The notes: generated by a model from the sequence alone, not told the origin. Counted from the stretch's first letter, positions 7,706-15,100 are shown. The stretch is 16,820 bases of DNA from Lentisphaeria bacterium (GCA_017456805.1 JAFTIQ010000077.1:1-16820), one strand, 5' to 3'. Made by a program: numbers and translations.

Positions 7706-9493
7706 TCATCCACGGTAAATATTCTCTTGCATTTCTTCCCCGGAAAGGAAGGGGTACATATCTTCCAGAGAAGAAGAAACCAAAGATCCATCAGCAAGTT
7801 TCCGGGAGGAAAGTTTCGGCTCAAACCGATACCCGGGAGTGAGTTTCACATCCACAAAGACAGGACCTTCCGATGCCAGGATCTCCGGCAGTTTTTCCTT
7901 TGCCTCCTCCGGAGAGCGTATGATCTCATATCTCCACCGGAATGCGGCAGCCAGAACACTCCAATCCGGGAAAGTAACCCCGGATCCATTGTCACAGCCG
8001 GAGTGACGCCCCTCAAAGAAATTATCCTGAGTCTGACGGATCGAACAATATTCATTATTGTTGTAAAGAAACAATTTGATGTTCATATTATGATGTCTGA
8101 CGGTTTGCAGCTCCTGCATGTTCATCATCAGAGAGCCATCGCCTTCCAGACAGATCACCGGAAGCTGACCGGAAAAAGCTGCGGCTCCTCCCAGAGCAGC
8201 AGGAAGCCCGAAGCCCATAGCGGCACAGCCGGAGTTGCAGTACATAACCTGATCCTTTTTCACAATTCCGGACTGGAACAAAGCAATACTCGGGGTGGCA
8301 TTGGTACAGGAAACGACCGTTTTTTCAGGCAGGAGCTCCGTCAAAATCCGGGTGAACAGATAGGGATTGATCCCCTCCCCTTCGGAATATGACTCCGGCA
8401 AAACCGCATATTTCCGTTCTCTGGAAATACACCAGTTCAGCCAATGGGAACGATCCGGCAACTCCGCCTGATCCGCCAATAAGAGGAACTCTTTGAGGAA
8501 CACCCCGGCATCACAGCAGAGAGGATCGGTAATGCGAATCGTATTTTTCTGAAGCTCTGCCGGATCAATATCGATCACAGCAACAGTTTCCGCATTCTTT
8601 GCAAAATTTTCGTAATTATAACTGACTTGACGGATATTGTTCCGGGTTCCGACACACAGGACGAAATCTGCATTTTGCAGAACAATATTCCCGGCACGGC
8701 TTCCGATCGTTCCGATCCGACCCGCAAACCAGGGAGAATCGCTTGGGATCAGATCAAACCCTTCAAAGGTGGAAAGGACGGGGATTCCAAGACGTTCCAG
8801 CAGGGGATTCAAAATCCCTGCAGCTCCGGCAAGACGGATCCCGTGACCGGCGATAAGGACCGGTGCTTTTGCGTTCAGAAATTTCTCAAAAATGGATCGG
8901 ATCGCATCCTGCGGAACAGTTGTATTTTCCGGTTCAGGAACAAAGCCGGTCAACTCGGATTCACAAATTTCAGCGGATTGAACATTGATGGGGATATCCA
9001 GCCAGACAGGCCCTTTTCTTCCGGTGCCGGCAATATGAATTGCTTTTTCCAGCTCATAACGGATCTGTTTCGGATCGGTCACCATCGCGGCATATTTTGT
9101 GATGGGGCGGACAATATCCACGATATTGATTTCCTGATCTCCCAGCTGCCGCAGGTTCAACTCCGGGCGGGATGCAATAGTCGTAGGATATTTCACCTGT
9201 CCGGAAATATAAAGTACGGGGATGGAATCCAGCCATGCACCGATCACGCCGGTGACCGCATTTGTTCCGCCGGGGCCGGTTGTCACGCTGACCACTGCCA
9301 GTTTTTCTGAGGTTCTTGCGTACCCTTCCGCAGCGATCGCCGCGCCCTGTTCATGATGGGTGCAGATCGTCCGGATCCGTTTTTCCTGTCCGAGGGCATC
9401 GTTCAGGAACATGGCTCCGCCGCCGGAAAGCATGAAAACATCTTTCACACCGGAATCCGCCAGGGATTTGAAAATAAAATCAGAGACTCTCAT
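7706..9493 (-). CDS. Thiamine diphosphate-dependent enzyme of the acetolactate synthase superfamily (not a typical AHAS)
   Basis: A 595-residue three-domain ThDP enzyme. HHEQGAAIAAEGYAR carries the cofactor-activating Glu48. The central domain spans ~190-345. The C-terminal ThDP-binding motif begins LEGDGSLMMN (449-458) and reaches NNNEYCS (478-484). The middle domain has CVGTRNNIRQV (280-290) where catabolic and biosynthetic acetolactate synthases have an RFDDR-type FAD/substrate segment. Residues 117-134 (GDQEINIVDIVRPITKYA) are a hallmark I associate with ThDP enzymes in polysaccharide clusters. The likely chemistry is decarboxylation of pyruvate or another 2-oxo acid and acyl transfer to an aldehyde or ketone, as YerE does on a CDP-ketosugar; the substrate is inferred, not seen. 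ATG 9493 shares one base with the aldolase stop (TAATG). No strong Shine-Dalgarno precedes it, so it probably depends on reinitiation. TTG 9511 is possible but less likely. Confidence 0.85.
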   Translation of the reverse strand: MRVSDFIFKSLADSGVKDVFMLSGGGAMFLNDALGQEKRIRTICTHHEQGAAIAAEGYARTSEKLAVVSVTTGPGGTNAVTGVIGAWLDSIPVLYISGQVKYPTTIASRPELNLRQLGDQEINIVDIVRPITKYAAMVTDPKQIRYELEKAIHIAGTGRKGPVWLDIPINVQSAEICESELTGFVPEPENTTVPQDAIRSIFEKFLNAKAPVLIAGHGIRLAGAAGILNPLLERLGIPVLSTFEGFDLIPSDSPWFAGRIGTIGSRAGNIVLQNADFVLCVGTRNNIRQVSYNYENFAKNAETVAVIDIDPAELQKNTIRITDPLCCDAGVFLKEFLLLADQAELPDRSHWLNWCISRERKYAVLPESYSEGEGINPYLFTRILTELLPEKTVVSCTNATPSIALFQSGIVKKDQVMYCNSGCAAMGFGLPAALGGAAAFSGQLPVICLEGDGSLMMNMQELQTVRHHNMNIKLFLYNNNEYCSIRQTQDNFFEGRHSGCDNGSGVTFPDWSVLAAAFRWRYEIIRSPEEAKEKLPEILASEGPVFVDVKLTPGYRFEPKLSSRKLADGSLVSSSLEDMYPFLSGEEMQENIYRG

Positions 9494-10317
9494 TACAGCA
9501 CCGCCGCACAATGTTCATTGTATTTGATCAACTGCTGGATCAAAGAGGTCTTGAGCCGGGTCAATTCATACCCGGGATTATATTCAAAACGTTTCATGAG
9601 AAGCTCCGTCGGGATATTCCCGTCATACCACTTTCCGCCAATGCCCATCAGGGTGGAATCTGTATAGATACATCCGTTATCCAGGGCAACATCCAGCAAT
9701 TCTTCCGCCGTTCCGTTTTTATTGTGGAGATGAATTCCGGCTTCAATTCCTTCTGCCCGGCAGATCTCAAGGGTATTGACGACATACTTTGCCGTGAAAA
9801 TGCTTTCGGTATCAGCGAAATAGATCACGGGGACGCCCATTTTTTTAGCGAATTTGGCAAACGCGGTATTTTCCTTGATGCTGTTCCGTCCGGCGCTGGT
9901 GAAATTGATAAAGATCTCGTAGCCGAGATTCCGGAGTTCATCCACATGACGGGCGAGATCATCCAGATCGGTCTGTTTGGAACGGGTAAGGATCCGGATG
10001 GCATCGATTTCCGAATCTTTCCGGGGGGGAACCGGATACAGGGGACGCTGAATATCTCTCATGGCACTGAGCTTGAGAATATTTTTTGTCCGCCCGAAGA
10101 TTTCCCGGATTTTTTCTGCATTCAATCCGCAGTAACGGGTCAATCCGCGATTCGGATCAGCTTCCGGATTATGAAAAAAGCCAAGTTCCATATAATCGAA
10201 ACCGGCTGCTTCGGCAAAGCGGTAATAATCGCAAAGGAAGGTTTCATCGAAAAACCATCCTGTCTGATAACCTGCTTCCCGAACGGTGCAGTCAAACAAT
10301 GTAATTCCATCCATCAT
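9493..10317 (-). CDS. DRE-TIM/HMGL-like aldolase with Asp-to-Glu change at the metal site
   Basis: A 274-residue TIM-barrel protein of the DRE-TIM metallolyase group, which includes 4-hydroxy-2-oxovalerate aldolase, HMG-CoA lyase and isopropylmalate synthase. The N-terminal signature is LFDCTVREAGYQTGW (7-21). Relatives have R-D-G there, with Asp binding the metal; this protein has Arg13-Glu14-Ala15. Other barrel features are YFADTES (166-172), GIHLHNKNGTA with His196 and His198 as metal ligands, and TDSTLMGIGGKW (219-230). It is shorter than isopropylmalate synthases and has no LeuA regulatory domain, so it is a stand-alone aldolase or lyase. First gene of a three-gene unit; the partner ThDP enzyme suggests they share pyruvate or a 2-oxo acid. 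ATG 10317 lies nine bases after GGAG (10327-10330); the next codon is also ATG. Confidence 0.82.
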   Translation of the reverse strand: MMDGITLFDCTVREAGYQTGWFFDETFLCDYYRFAEAAGFDYMELGFFHNPEADPNRGLTRYCGLNAEKIREIFGRTKNILKLSAMRDIQRPLYPVPPRKDSEIDAIRILTRSKQTDLDDLARHVDELRNLGYEIFINFTSAGRNSIKENTAFAKFAKKMGVPVIYFADTESIFTAKYVVNTLEICRAEGIEAGIHLHNKNGTAEELLDVALDNGCIYTDSTLMGIGGKWYDGNIPTELLMKRFEYNPGYELTRLKTSLIQQLIKYNEHCAAVL

Positions 10318-10345
10318 AATCCGAAACTCCGGGGTTGAACAGAGA

Positions 10346-10373
10346 ACTATATCTCAAGTTCCGCTTTTTTCAA
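10346..10373 (-). promoter_or_regulatory. Promoter of the aldolase-ThDP enzyme-glycosyltransferase unit
   Basis: On the minus strand, TTGAAA (10368-10373) is followed after 16 bases by TATAGT (10346-10351); each box is one base off consensus. The predicted start, ~10339, gives a ~22-base leader containing the GGAG at 10327-10330. The -35 box overlaps the last bases of the macrodomain gene, so the three genes can be expressed apart from the two upstream ones. Confidence 0.72.
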
Positions 10374-10882
10374 GAAAAAAACGATAGAAAACCTGATTTT
10401 TTCTTATAAAGAGCCGCATCGCCTTCCGAAAAGCAGCAAAAGATCACCTGTTCCGGCAGATCCTGATCCCAGGAACGAACCGTTTCCAACGCAATCTCAG
10501 CTGCCAAATCTTTCGGGAATCCGTAAACTCCGGTACTGATACAGGGAAACGCAATGGTTTTGCATCCGTTTTCCGCAGCAAGCTCCAGAGATTTCAGATA
10601 ACATGACTTCAGCAGTTCCGGTTCTTTTTTACTGCCGCCATGCCAAACCGGGCCCGGGGTATGGATCACATATTTTGCGGGGAGACGGAATCCGGGAGTG
10701 ATCCGGGCATCCCCTGTTTCGCAGCCCTTGAATTTACGGCAAGCTTCCAGGAGTTCCGGCCCGGCTGCGGCATGGATCGCACCATCCACTCCGCCGCCCC
10801 CCAGCAGAGAACAATTTGCCGCATTGACGATCGCGCAAACGTTCAAAGCAGTGATATCGCCGCAAATGATTTCTATTTTCAT
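10370..10882 (-). CDS. Macrodomain protein, probable O-acetyl-ADP-ribose deacetylase/ADP-ribosyl hydrolase
   Basis: A 170-residue single macrodomain that binds ADP-ribose and in this MacroD/YmdB subgroup hydrolyses O-acetyl-ADP-ribose or removes ADP-ribose from acidic residues. Motifs in order are GDIT (8-11), AIVNAAN (17-23) with the catalytic-loop Asn residues, LLGGGGVDGAIH (26-37), TGDARITPGFRLPAKYVIHT (56-75), and CISTGVYGFP (114-123), which closes over the diphosphate. The length equals a bare domain with no fusion partner. It starts four bases after the mutarotase-fold gene stops and probably shares its promoter. Its substrate in this cell is unknown; no ADP-ribosyltransferase or sirtuin is visible in the window. 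Confidence 0.92.
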   Translation of the reverse strand: MKIEIICGDITALNVCAIVNAANCSLLGGGGVDGAIHAAAGPELLEACRKFKGCETGDARITPGFRLPAKYVIHTPGPVWHGGSKKEPELLKSCYLKSLELAAENGCKTIAFPCISTGVYGFPKDLAAEIALETVRSWDQDLPEQVIFCCFSEGDAALYKKKSGFLSFFS

Positions 10883-10886
10883 GAGA

Positions 10887-11771
10887 TCACCCGAAAATCT
10901 CGATCGCCTCTTTTTCGCAGGTGATCGCAGGGGAATTCAGTTTCAGAGCATGCCATTCTTCGGTGTGAGTGATGGTTTCTCCCGGAGCAAGTTCATAAAG
11001 CGGAGAAAGGGTTTCCATTTCCTGCATGGACTCACAGGAATAGCACTCTGCGCTGCATCCGAAATCCGGATATTCGCCATCGACCATGTGATCAAATTTC
11101 TTGATAAAGGTCACGCCTTTATTCTGGTAAGCGATCCAGCCATCTTCACAATTGTATCCGATCTTCATGGGATTCTTGATATCAGAATTCTGACGGACGA
11201 TGGTGTATTTTGATCCGATGGTGCACCTGCCGTCAGCCATATCGTTGTAGGGCCACATAGCGAAGGAGACATTAGGCAGCAGGGCTTTTTTATTTCCCTG
11301 AGGCATGGGGAAGATTCCGGTTCCGCCGGGAGCCATGACAGAGATTGCCCAGGCACCGCATTCTACGGTCCAGGCGTTCCGGTTTGTCACTTTATGAACG
11401 ATTTTGAACATTTCATTTTTTCCGGGGATGATCTCAATGGATTTTTCGATTCCGCTCAAGTCATCGGCCGGTTGGAAGAACACGACACTGTTCCGGGTGG
11501 TTTTGTATTCGATTTTTGAGTTGTCAATGGTATAAGTTCTGGGAAATTCTTCAGGAGAATGCCACAGCCGGTGTCCGCCGAAACTGTTCCAGCTTTTTCC
11601 GCCTTTTTTTCCCGCAGTTTCCGGGATCACATGAAAAAGGTTTTCGCTGTCGCCAAGGAATGCCCCGATAATTCTCGGACCGACTTCTGTTGTTGCGATC
11701 AGCCGGAATTTTCCGCTGGTGATTTGAATACAGTTTTTCCAGCCGCAGAATGAAATGTTTTCGATCTTCAT
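10887..11771 (-). CDS. Galactose-mutarotase-fold protein, DUF4380-like
   Basis: A 294-residue cytoplasmic protein with no signal peptide. It is beta-rich and contains GPRIIGAFLGD (31-41) and SFGGHRLWHSPE (63-74), followed by strands with FKIVHKVTNRN and a late LAPGETITHTEEWHAL segment. The combination of a GGHRLW core and a supersandwich-like strand pattern recalls DUF4380 and aldose-1-epimerase relatives, which bind or epimerise sugars. The catalytic His/Glu pair of true GalM is not confidently placed, so enzymatic activity is uncertain. The frame runs back to TTG 11831, but ATG 11771 has a perfect AAGGAG (11780-11785) eight bases upstream and lies downstream of the strong promoter at 11803-11831, which fixes this start. 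It leads the two-gene unit with the macrodomain protein. Confidence 0.7.
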   Translation of the reverse strand: MKIENISFCGWKNCIQITSGKFRLIATTEVGPRIIGAFLGDSENLFHVIPETAGKKGGKSWNSFGGHRLWHSPEEFPRTYTIDNSKIEYKTTRNSVVFFQPADDLSGIEKSIEIIPGKNEMFKIVHKVTNRNAWTVECGAWAISVMAPGGTGIFPMPQGNKKALLPNVSFAMWPYNDMADGRCTIGSKYTIVRQNSDIKNPMKIGYNCEDGWIAYQNKGVTFIKKFDHMVDGEYPDFGCSAECYSCESMQEMETLSPLYELAPGETITHTEEWHALKLNSPAITCEKEAIEIFG

Positions 11772-11779
11772 AAAAGATT

Positions 11780-11785
11780 CTCCTT
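11780..11785 (-). promoter_or_regulatory. Ribosome binding site that fixes the mutarotase-fold protein start
   Basis: AAGGAG on the minus strand stands eight bases before ATG 11769-11771. The upstream in-frame TTG at 11829-11831 overlaps the -35 box of the promoter, so it cannot be in the transcript made from that promoter. Confidence 0.85.
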
Positions 11786-11802
11786 CTCTTGATTTTTCCC
11801 AT

Positions 11803-11831
11803 AAAATAGCATTTCTCCCATCATCTGTCAA
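11803..11831 (-). promoter_or_regulatory. Strong sigma70-like promoter for the mutarotase-fold/macrodomain pair
   Basis: On the minus strand, TTGACA (11826-11831) is a perfect -35, then 17 bases, then TATTTT (11803-11808). The predicted start ~11796 gives a leader of about 25 bases that includes AAGGAG. Two ATGGGA-type direct repeats (minus-strand matches at 11812-11821 and 11793-11802) flank the -10 with a 19-base period. They could be operator half-sites, but this is weak. Confidence 0.8.
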
Positions 11832-11851
11832 ACAGTTTTATTAAAAATCAA

Positions 11852-11880
11852 TTGGAAATTCCGGAAAATTGTGCTATCTT
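11852..11880 (+). promoter_or_regulatory. Sigma70-like promoter for the lipase-acyltransferase pair
   Basis: TTGGAA (11852-11857), 17 bases, TATCTT (11875-11880). The predicted start ~11887 gives a ~40-base leader with AAGGAAA (11913-11919) before ATG 11927. It is divergent from the minus-strand promoter, whose -35 box lies 20 bases away. The two could share a regulator. Confidence 0.65.
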
Positions 11881-11926
11881 ATCCCTGATTCTAAATTGAT
11901 TCTTTGGAAAAGAAGGAAACAGCATC

Positions 11927-13405
11927 ATGAAAATAAAACTTTGGATCGTTATTGGCGCATTGCTGTCAATCGCGTTTCTGGAAACAGGCTGTGCTACCGG
12001 TTCTTATCAGGATAATGGATTTTACGGGACACCGATCAATGACAGGATGACCCGGATGGCGGAACAGTATGAAGGGCCGCTCCGGAACCCGGTGATCGTG
12101 ATTCACGGTCTGCTCGGAGCAAAAATTGCAGATCAGAACGGAAAAACAGTCTGGGGACATTTCTCTCCGGCAGAGATGGCGGCGGGAACACATTTTCAGA
12201 AATTGGCACACCCGATGAAAAAGGGAGTTCCCCTGCCCCGGTTGAAAAATCAGACTGCTCCGGCTGGACTGCTGGAAAAATCAGAGGTCCGGATCCTCGG
12301 ACTGCAGTTCTATCTGGATAATTATGATATCCTTCTGACGGCTCTGAAACAGGCAGGCTATGTTCCGGAACCGAAGCATCTTTATCCGGATAAGCATTAT
12401 CCGACCCTGTTCACATTTTACTATGACTGGCGCAGAGATATCTCGGAAAATGCTGCGCAGCTGGACCGGTTCATCAAAGAAAAAAAGGTCCTTCTTCAGA
12501 AACAATACCGTGCCATGTACGGAACACAGCAGGATTATGATATCCAGTTTGACCTTGTCGGACACAGTATGGGCGGTTTGGTGGCGCGCTATTATCTCCG
12601 TTACGGCGGAAAGATTCTTCCTGATGAAGCACAGGAACTCCCGCCTCCGGACTGGGCAGGAGCAGAACATGTGGACAAAGTAGTGGTGATCGGCACCCCC
12701 AATTCCGGGTATGCGGATACTCTGCTGGAATTGCGGAACGGGCTCCGTCTGATCTCCGGAAGCCCGGCGTATCCGCCTGCTCTGATCGGAACATTTCTTT
12801 CCTACTATGAAATGCTGCCTGCGCCGGAAAACAATCTTGTCCGGGAAAAGCAATCAGGCAAAGCGATCGACCTTTATGATTTGAATACCTGGCTCAAATA
12901 TCAGTGGGGGCTGGCGGATCCGGAACAGGATGTCTGGCTTCAGAAATTGCTTCCGGAAGTCAAAAATCCCAAAGAACGCCGGGAGATTGCGCTGGATCAT
13001 CTCCGGAAAGCTCTGATCAAAGCAAAACTGTTCCGTCAGGCGATATCCTATCCGGCCGGGAATTGCCCCAAAGATGTCTCTCTCTGGCTGATTGCCGGGA
13101 ATGCAGTTGAAACCAATGCGGCACTGGAAGTTGCACCGAACGGAGAACTTTTTGTCACAGAACGTGCCGCCGGGGATGGAAAAGTCACCTTTTCCAGCGG
13201 CTGTCAGGATAGCCGTGCCGGGGGGATCTGGTATCCTTACATGGTGACGCCGATCAATTGGAAAGCGGTTTATCCGGTGCCCGGGGGGCACATGGGGATC
13301 ATGAATTCGCCCTTCTTCAATGCGATATTGAAACACATTCTTCTGAATGTCCGGAACGCAGATTCCGGCAAGCCTCGTCAGAAAGGATCTGAAACGAAAC
13401 CATGA
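11927..13405 (+). CDS. LCAT-like alpha/beta-hydrolase lipoprotein (lipase/acyltransferase)
   Basis: A 492-residue exported esterase or acyltransferase. The N-terminal signal peptide ends in LETGC with Cys22 as probable lipid anchor; Glu at -3 is not canonical. VIVIHGLLGAKI (57-67) is the oxyanion-hole strand and loop typical of LCAT/PF02450 proteins. VGHSMGGLVARYY (211-223) gives nucleophile Ser214. VVIGTPNSGYADTL (253-266) follows, as in LCAT relatives. AAGDGKVTFSS (414-424) supplies the likely acid Asp417, and PGGHMGIM (452-459) the His455. LCAT-type enzymes transfer or release acyl groups from phospholipids, so a periplasmic or outer-membrane lipid substrate is likely but not shown. The stop overlaps the next gene by ATGA, so the two products are made together and probably act in the same process. 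Confidence 0.85.
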   Translation: MKIKLWIVIGALLSIAFLETGCATGSYQDNGFYGTPINDRMTRMAEQYEGPLRNPVIVIHGLLGAKIADQNGKTVWGHFSPAEMAAGTHFQKLAHPMKKGVPLPRLKNQTAPAGLLEKSEVRILGLQFYLDNYDILLTALKQAGYVPEPKHLYPDKHYPTLFTFYYDWRRDISENAAQLDRFIKEKKVLLQKQYRAMYGTQQDYDIQFDLVGHSMGGLVARYYLRYGGKILPDEAQELPPPDWAGAEHVDKVVVIGTPNSGYADTLLELRNGLRLISGSPAYPPALIGTFLSYYEMLPAPENNLVREKQSGKAIDLYDLNTWLKYQWGLADPEQDVWLQKLLPEVKNPKERREIALDHLRKALIKAKLFRQAISYPAGNCPKDVSLWLIAGNAVETNAALEVAPNGELFVTERAAGDGKVTFSSGCQDSRAGGIWYPYMVTPINWKAVYPVPGGHMGIMNSPFFNAILKHILLNVRNADSGKPRQKGSETKP

Positions 13406-15045
13406 GGCAGAAAAGGCGAACCCGTCTCAGAAAGCTTTTTGATTTCTGGACCCCCCAAAATGTCATTGTAATATTTATTCTGAAAGTTCTGCAGTTTTTC
13501 CGGACGCTGGGAGCGAGAGCGGAATCTGCCGGCTGGCGGAAAGTTTCCGGGATCTTTGTCCGGAATGAATATTCCAAATTTGTGCTGACCTCCTTCCGGC
13601 TGAAATATACTTCCGAAGTGCCGGAATCCCCCGAAAAAGCGAAAGAGCTTCTGTTTGACAAAATCCGTTCTTTTATCCGGCAGCAGCCTCAATTGAACTG
13701 GGCTGTCCGGGTGGGTTTTCTTTCATTCAAACCGAAACGGATCCACCATTGCGACATCATGGAAGCGGAAACAGATGCCAGAGGCAATATCACAAAAATC
13801 ATTCCCCACTTTGATGATCAGACTCCGGTCCGGCATTTTCATGAATCACAGATCTCCTTTATCATAAAGCATATTACGGTTGTTTACAATACCATGCGGT
13901 ATGAATCAGCAGGACTCCGGCTCAAACGGATCGAGCAGGCTCTGAAAACATGGATCTCCGTCAATGCAGGTTATAATCTCAGGGTCCGCCAGCAGTTATC
14001 CAATCTGGTGGACAGGATCATGAGTTCTGTTTTTATTTTCTGTGAAGAGAAGCCCGGGGTTTCAGATGGGCAGACGCCCTCCCGTTTTCACGTTCCTGAC
14101 CCCAGAAAGATCCGTCATCCGGGCTGGGGGATGCTGTGTATTGCAGCCCGTTTTTCCGGGGATCTCTCGGAAGTGGATCTCTGGTGGCAATTCAGCCATG
14201 TGACTGCTGACGGCGCGCCGATGCAGGAGATCATGAACCAGTTGAAAAAGGAATGGGGGATATCCGGTCAGCTCGTTTATCCTCAGCTGAATAACGTTCT
14301 TTCCGTTCCGGATATTGTTTATTGCGGAGACAAGGTGTTCCGTGCGAGAGTTTTTATTGATTTTTCCGCGTTGACGGAATTGCGGAACCGTTTGAACCGG
14401 GATTGGAGGGTTCAGATGGGTGGGAAAGCAACGCTTGCCGGGATTTTCCTCTGGGGGATTTCCGCCCAGCCTTTTTTACGGAATAAGAAATTTCTTGTTC
14501 CGGTGGATCTGGGAGTCCGGGAGGGAGAACGGGAGCTTGGGCTTGTTGTGATCCGTCCCGGGAAATTCAGAAAAAAAGCAAAATCGGAACTTCAGGGATT
14601 TCTGGCGTTTCACCGGGAATTCAGCCGGAAACTGCAGGATGTCCGGGAAGGTCATGGAGAGAGTGATGAATTTCTTCAGCTTTGCACCATGCTTCATCCA
14701 TCGCTTTACCATGCTGCCAAAGTTCTGGCGCCTCAATCCCTGCAGGAGATTCTGGGAACGATCGGTTTTTCCATTATCCGGGATGCGGATATGTTTGTGG
14801 GCCCCTTCACAGATTTTCAGGTCAACGGTTTTCTGACGCTTGGCAACATTTCAATTCCGACGGTCAACGGAAAAAAGGCCGGTTCGCTTTGTATTTGCGG
14901 AGATAAAAAACGGATCCGGTCTCATCTGGAAGCAATCAGTCATTTTATGGCAGAACCGGAACATTTTTTTGCAGATCAGAGTCCGAAAAGGAAGGATCAT
15001 GGAAAAAAAATGAGAAAAAAGCCTGGAAAGATGAAGAAAAAATGA
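13402..15045 (+). CDS. HxxxDG-motif acyltransferase-like protein (CAT/E2/condensation superfamily), function unknown
   Basis: A 547-residue protein with a basic N-terminus, a hydrophobic stretch (~18-33) that may anchor it to the membrane, and a Lys-rich tail (531-547). The key motif is WWQFSHVTADGAP (261-273), an HxxxDG site (His266, Asp270, Gly271) as in chloramphenicol acetyltransferase, 2-oxoacid dehydrogenase E2 and peptide condensation domains, where His deprotonates the acceptor. The C-terminal stretch VGPFTDFQVNGFLTLGNISI (outline, 466-485) resembles the second half-domain of those folds. I do not recognise a named family. It shares four bases with the lipase gene, so a joint role in acyl transfer on a lipid or glycan is inferred. 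The gene ends in three Lys codons; no terminator follows before the VWA gene 55 bases on. Confidence 0.6.
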   Translation: MRQKRRTRLRKLFDFWTPQNVIVIFILKVLQFFRTLGARAESAGWRKVSGIFVRNEYSKFVLTSFRLKYTSEVPESPEKAKELLFDKIRSFIRQQPQLNWAVRVGFLSFKPKRIHHCDIMEAETDARGNITKIIPHFDDQTPVRHFHESQISFIIKHITVVYNTMRYESAGLRLKRIEQALKTWISVNAGYNLRVRQQLSNLVDRIMSSVFIFCEEKPGVSDGQTPSRFHVPDPRKIRHPGWGMLCIAARFSGDLSEVDLWWQFSHVTADGAPMQEIMNQLKKEWGISGQLVYPQLNNVLSVPDIVYCGDKVFRARVFIDFSALTELRNRLNRDWRVQMGGKATLAGIFLWGISAQPFLRNKKFLVPVDLGVREGERELGLVVIRPGKFRKKAKSELQGFLAFHREFSRKLQDVREGHGESDEFLQLCTMLHPSLYHAAKVLAPQSLQEILGTIGFSIIRDADMFVGPFTDFQVNGFLTLGNISIPTVNGKKAGSLCICGDKKRIRSHLEAISHFMAEPEHFFADQSPKRKDHGKKMRKKPGKMKKK

Positions 15046-15100
15046 ACTTTTCTGTAAATGAATGGTCTATCTCTGTAATGAAAAGCGGAGGTATAATATT

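Noticed and set aside
8627..9310. 227-codon plus-strand frame opposite the ThDP enzyme, and a similar one at 7727-8392
   Set aside because: Both lie inside a confidently recognised 595-residue enzyme and lack RBS and motifs.
9511..10338. 275-codon plus-strand frame opposite the aldolase
   Set aside because: Shadow of the aldolase gene, which has clear family motifs, a promoter and an RBS; the plus-strand product shows none.
10360..10385. A/T inverted repeat around the macrodomain stop as a terminator
   Set aside because: The stem is almost only A-T pairs, the loop is tiny and no T tract follows on the minus strand; the sequence is better explained as part of the -35 region.
15092..15097. 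Perfect TATAAT just before the Bat gene
   Set aside because: A start from it would fall beyond ATG 15101, and no -35 box lies 16-18 bases upstream; it overlaps the spacer after a strong GGAGG and is taken as chance.
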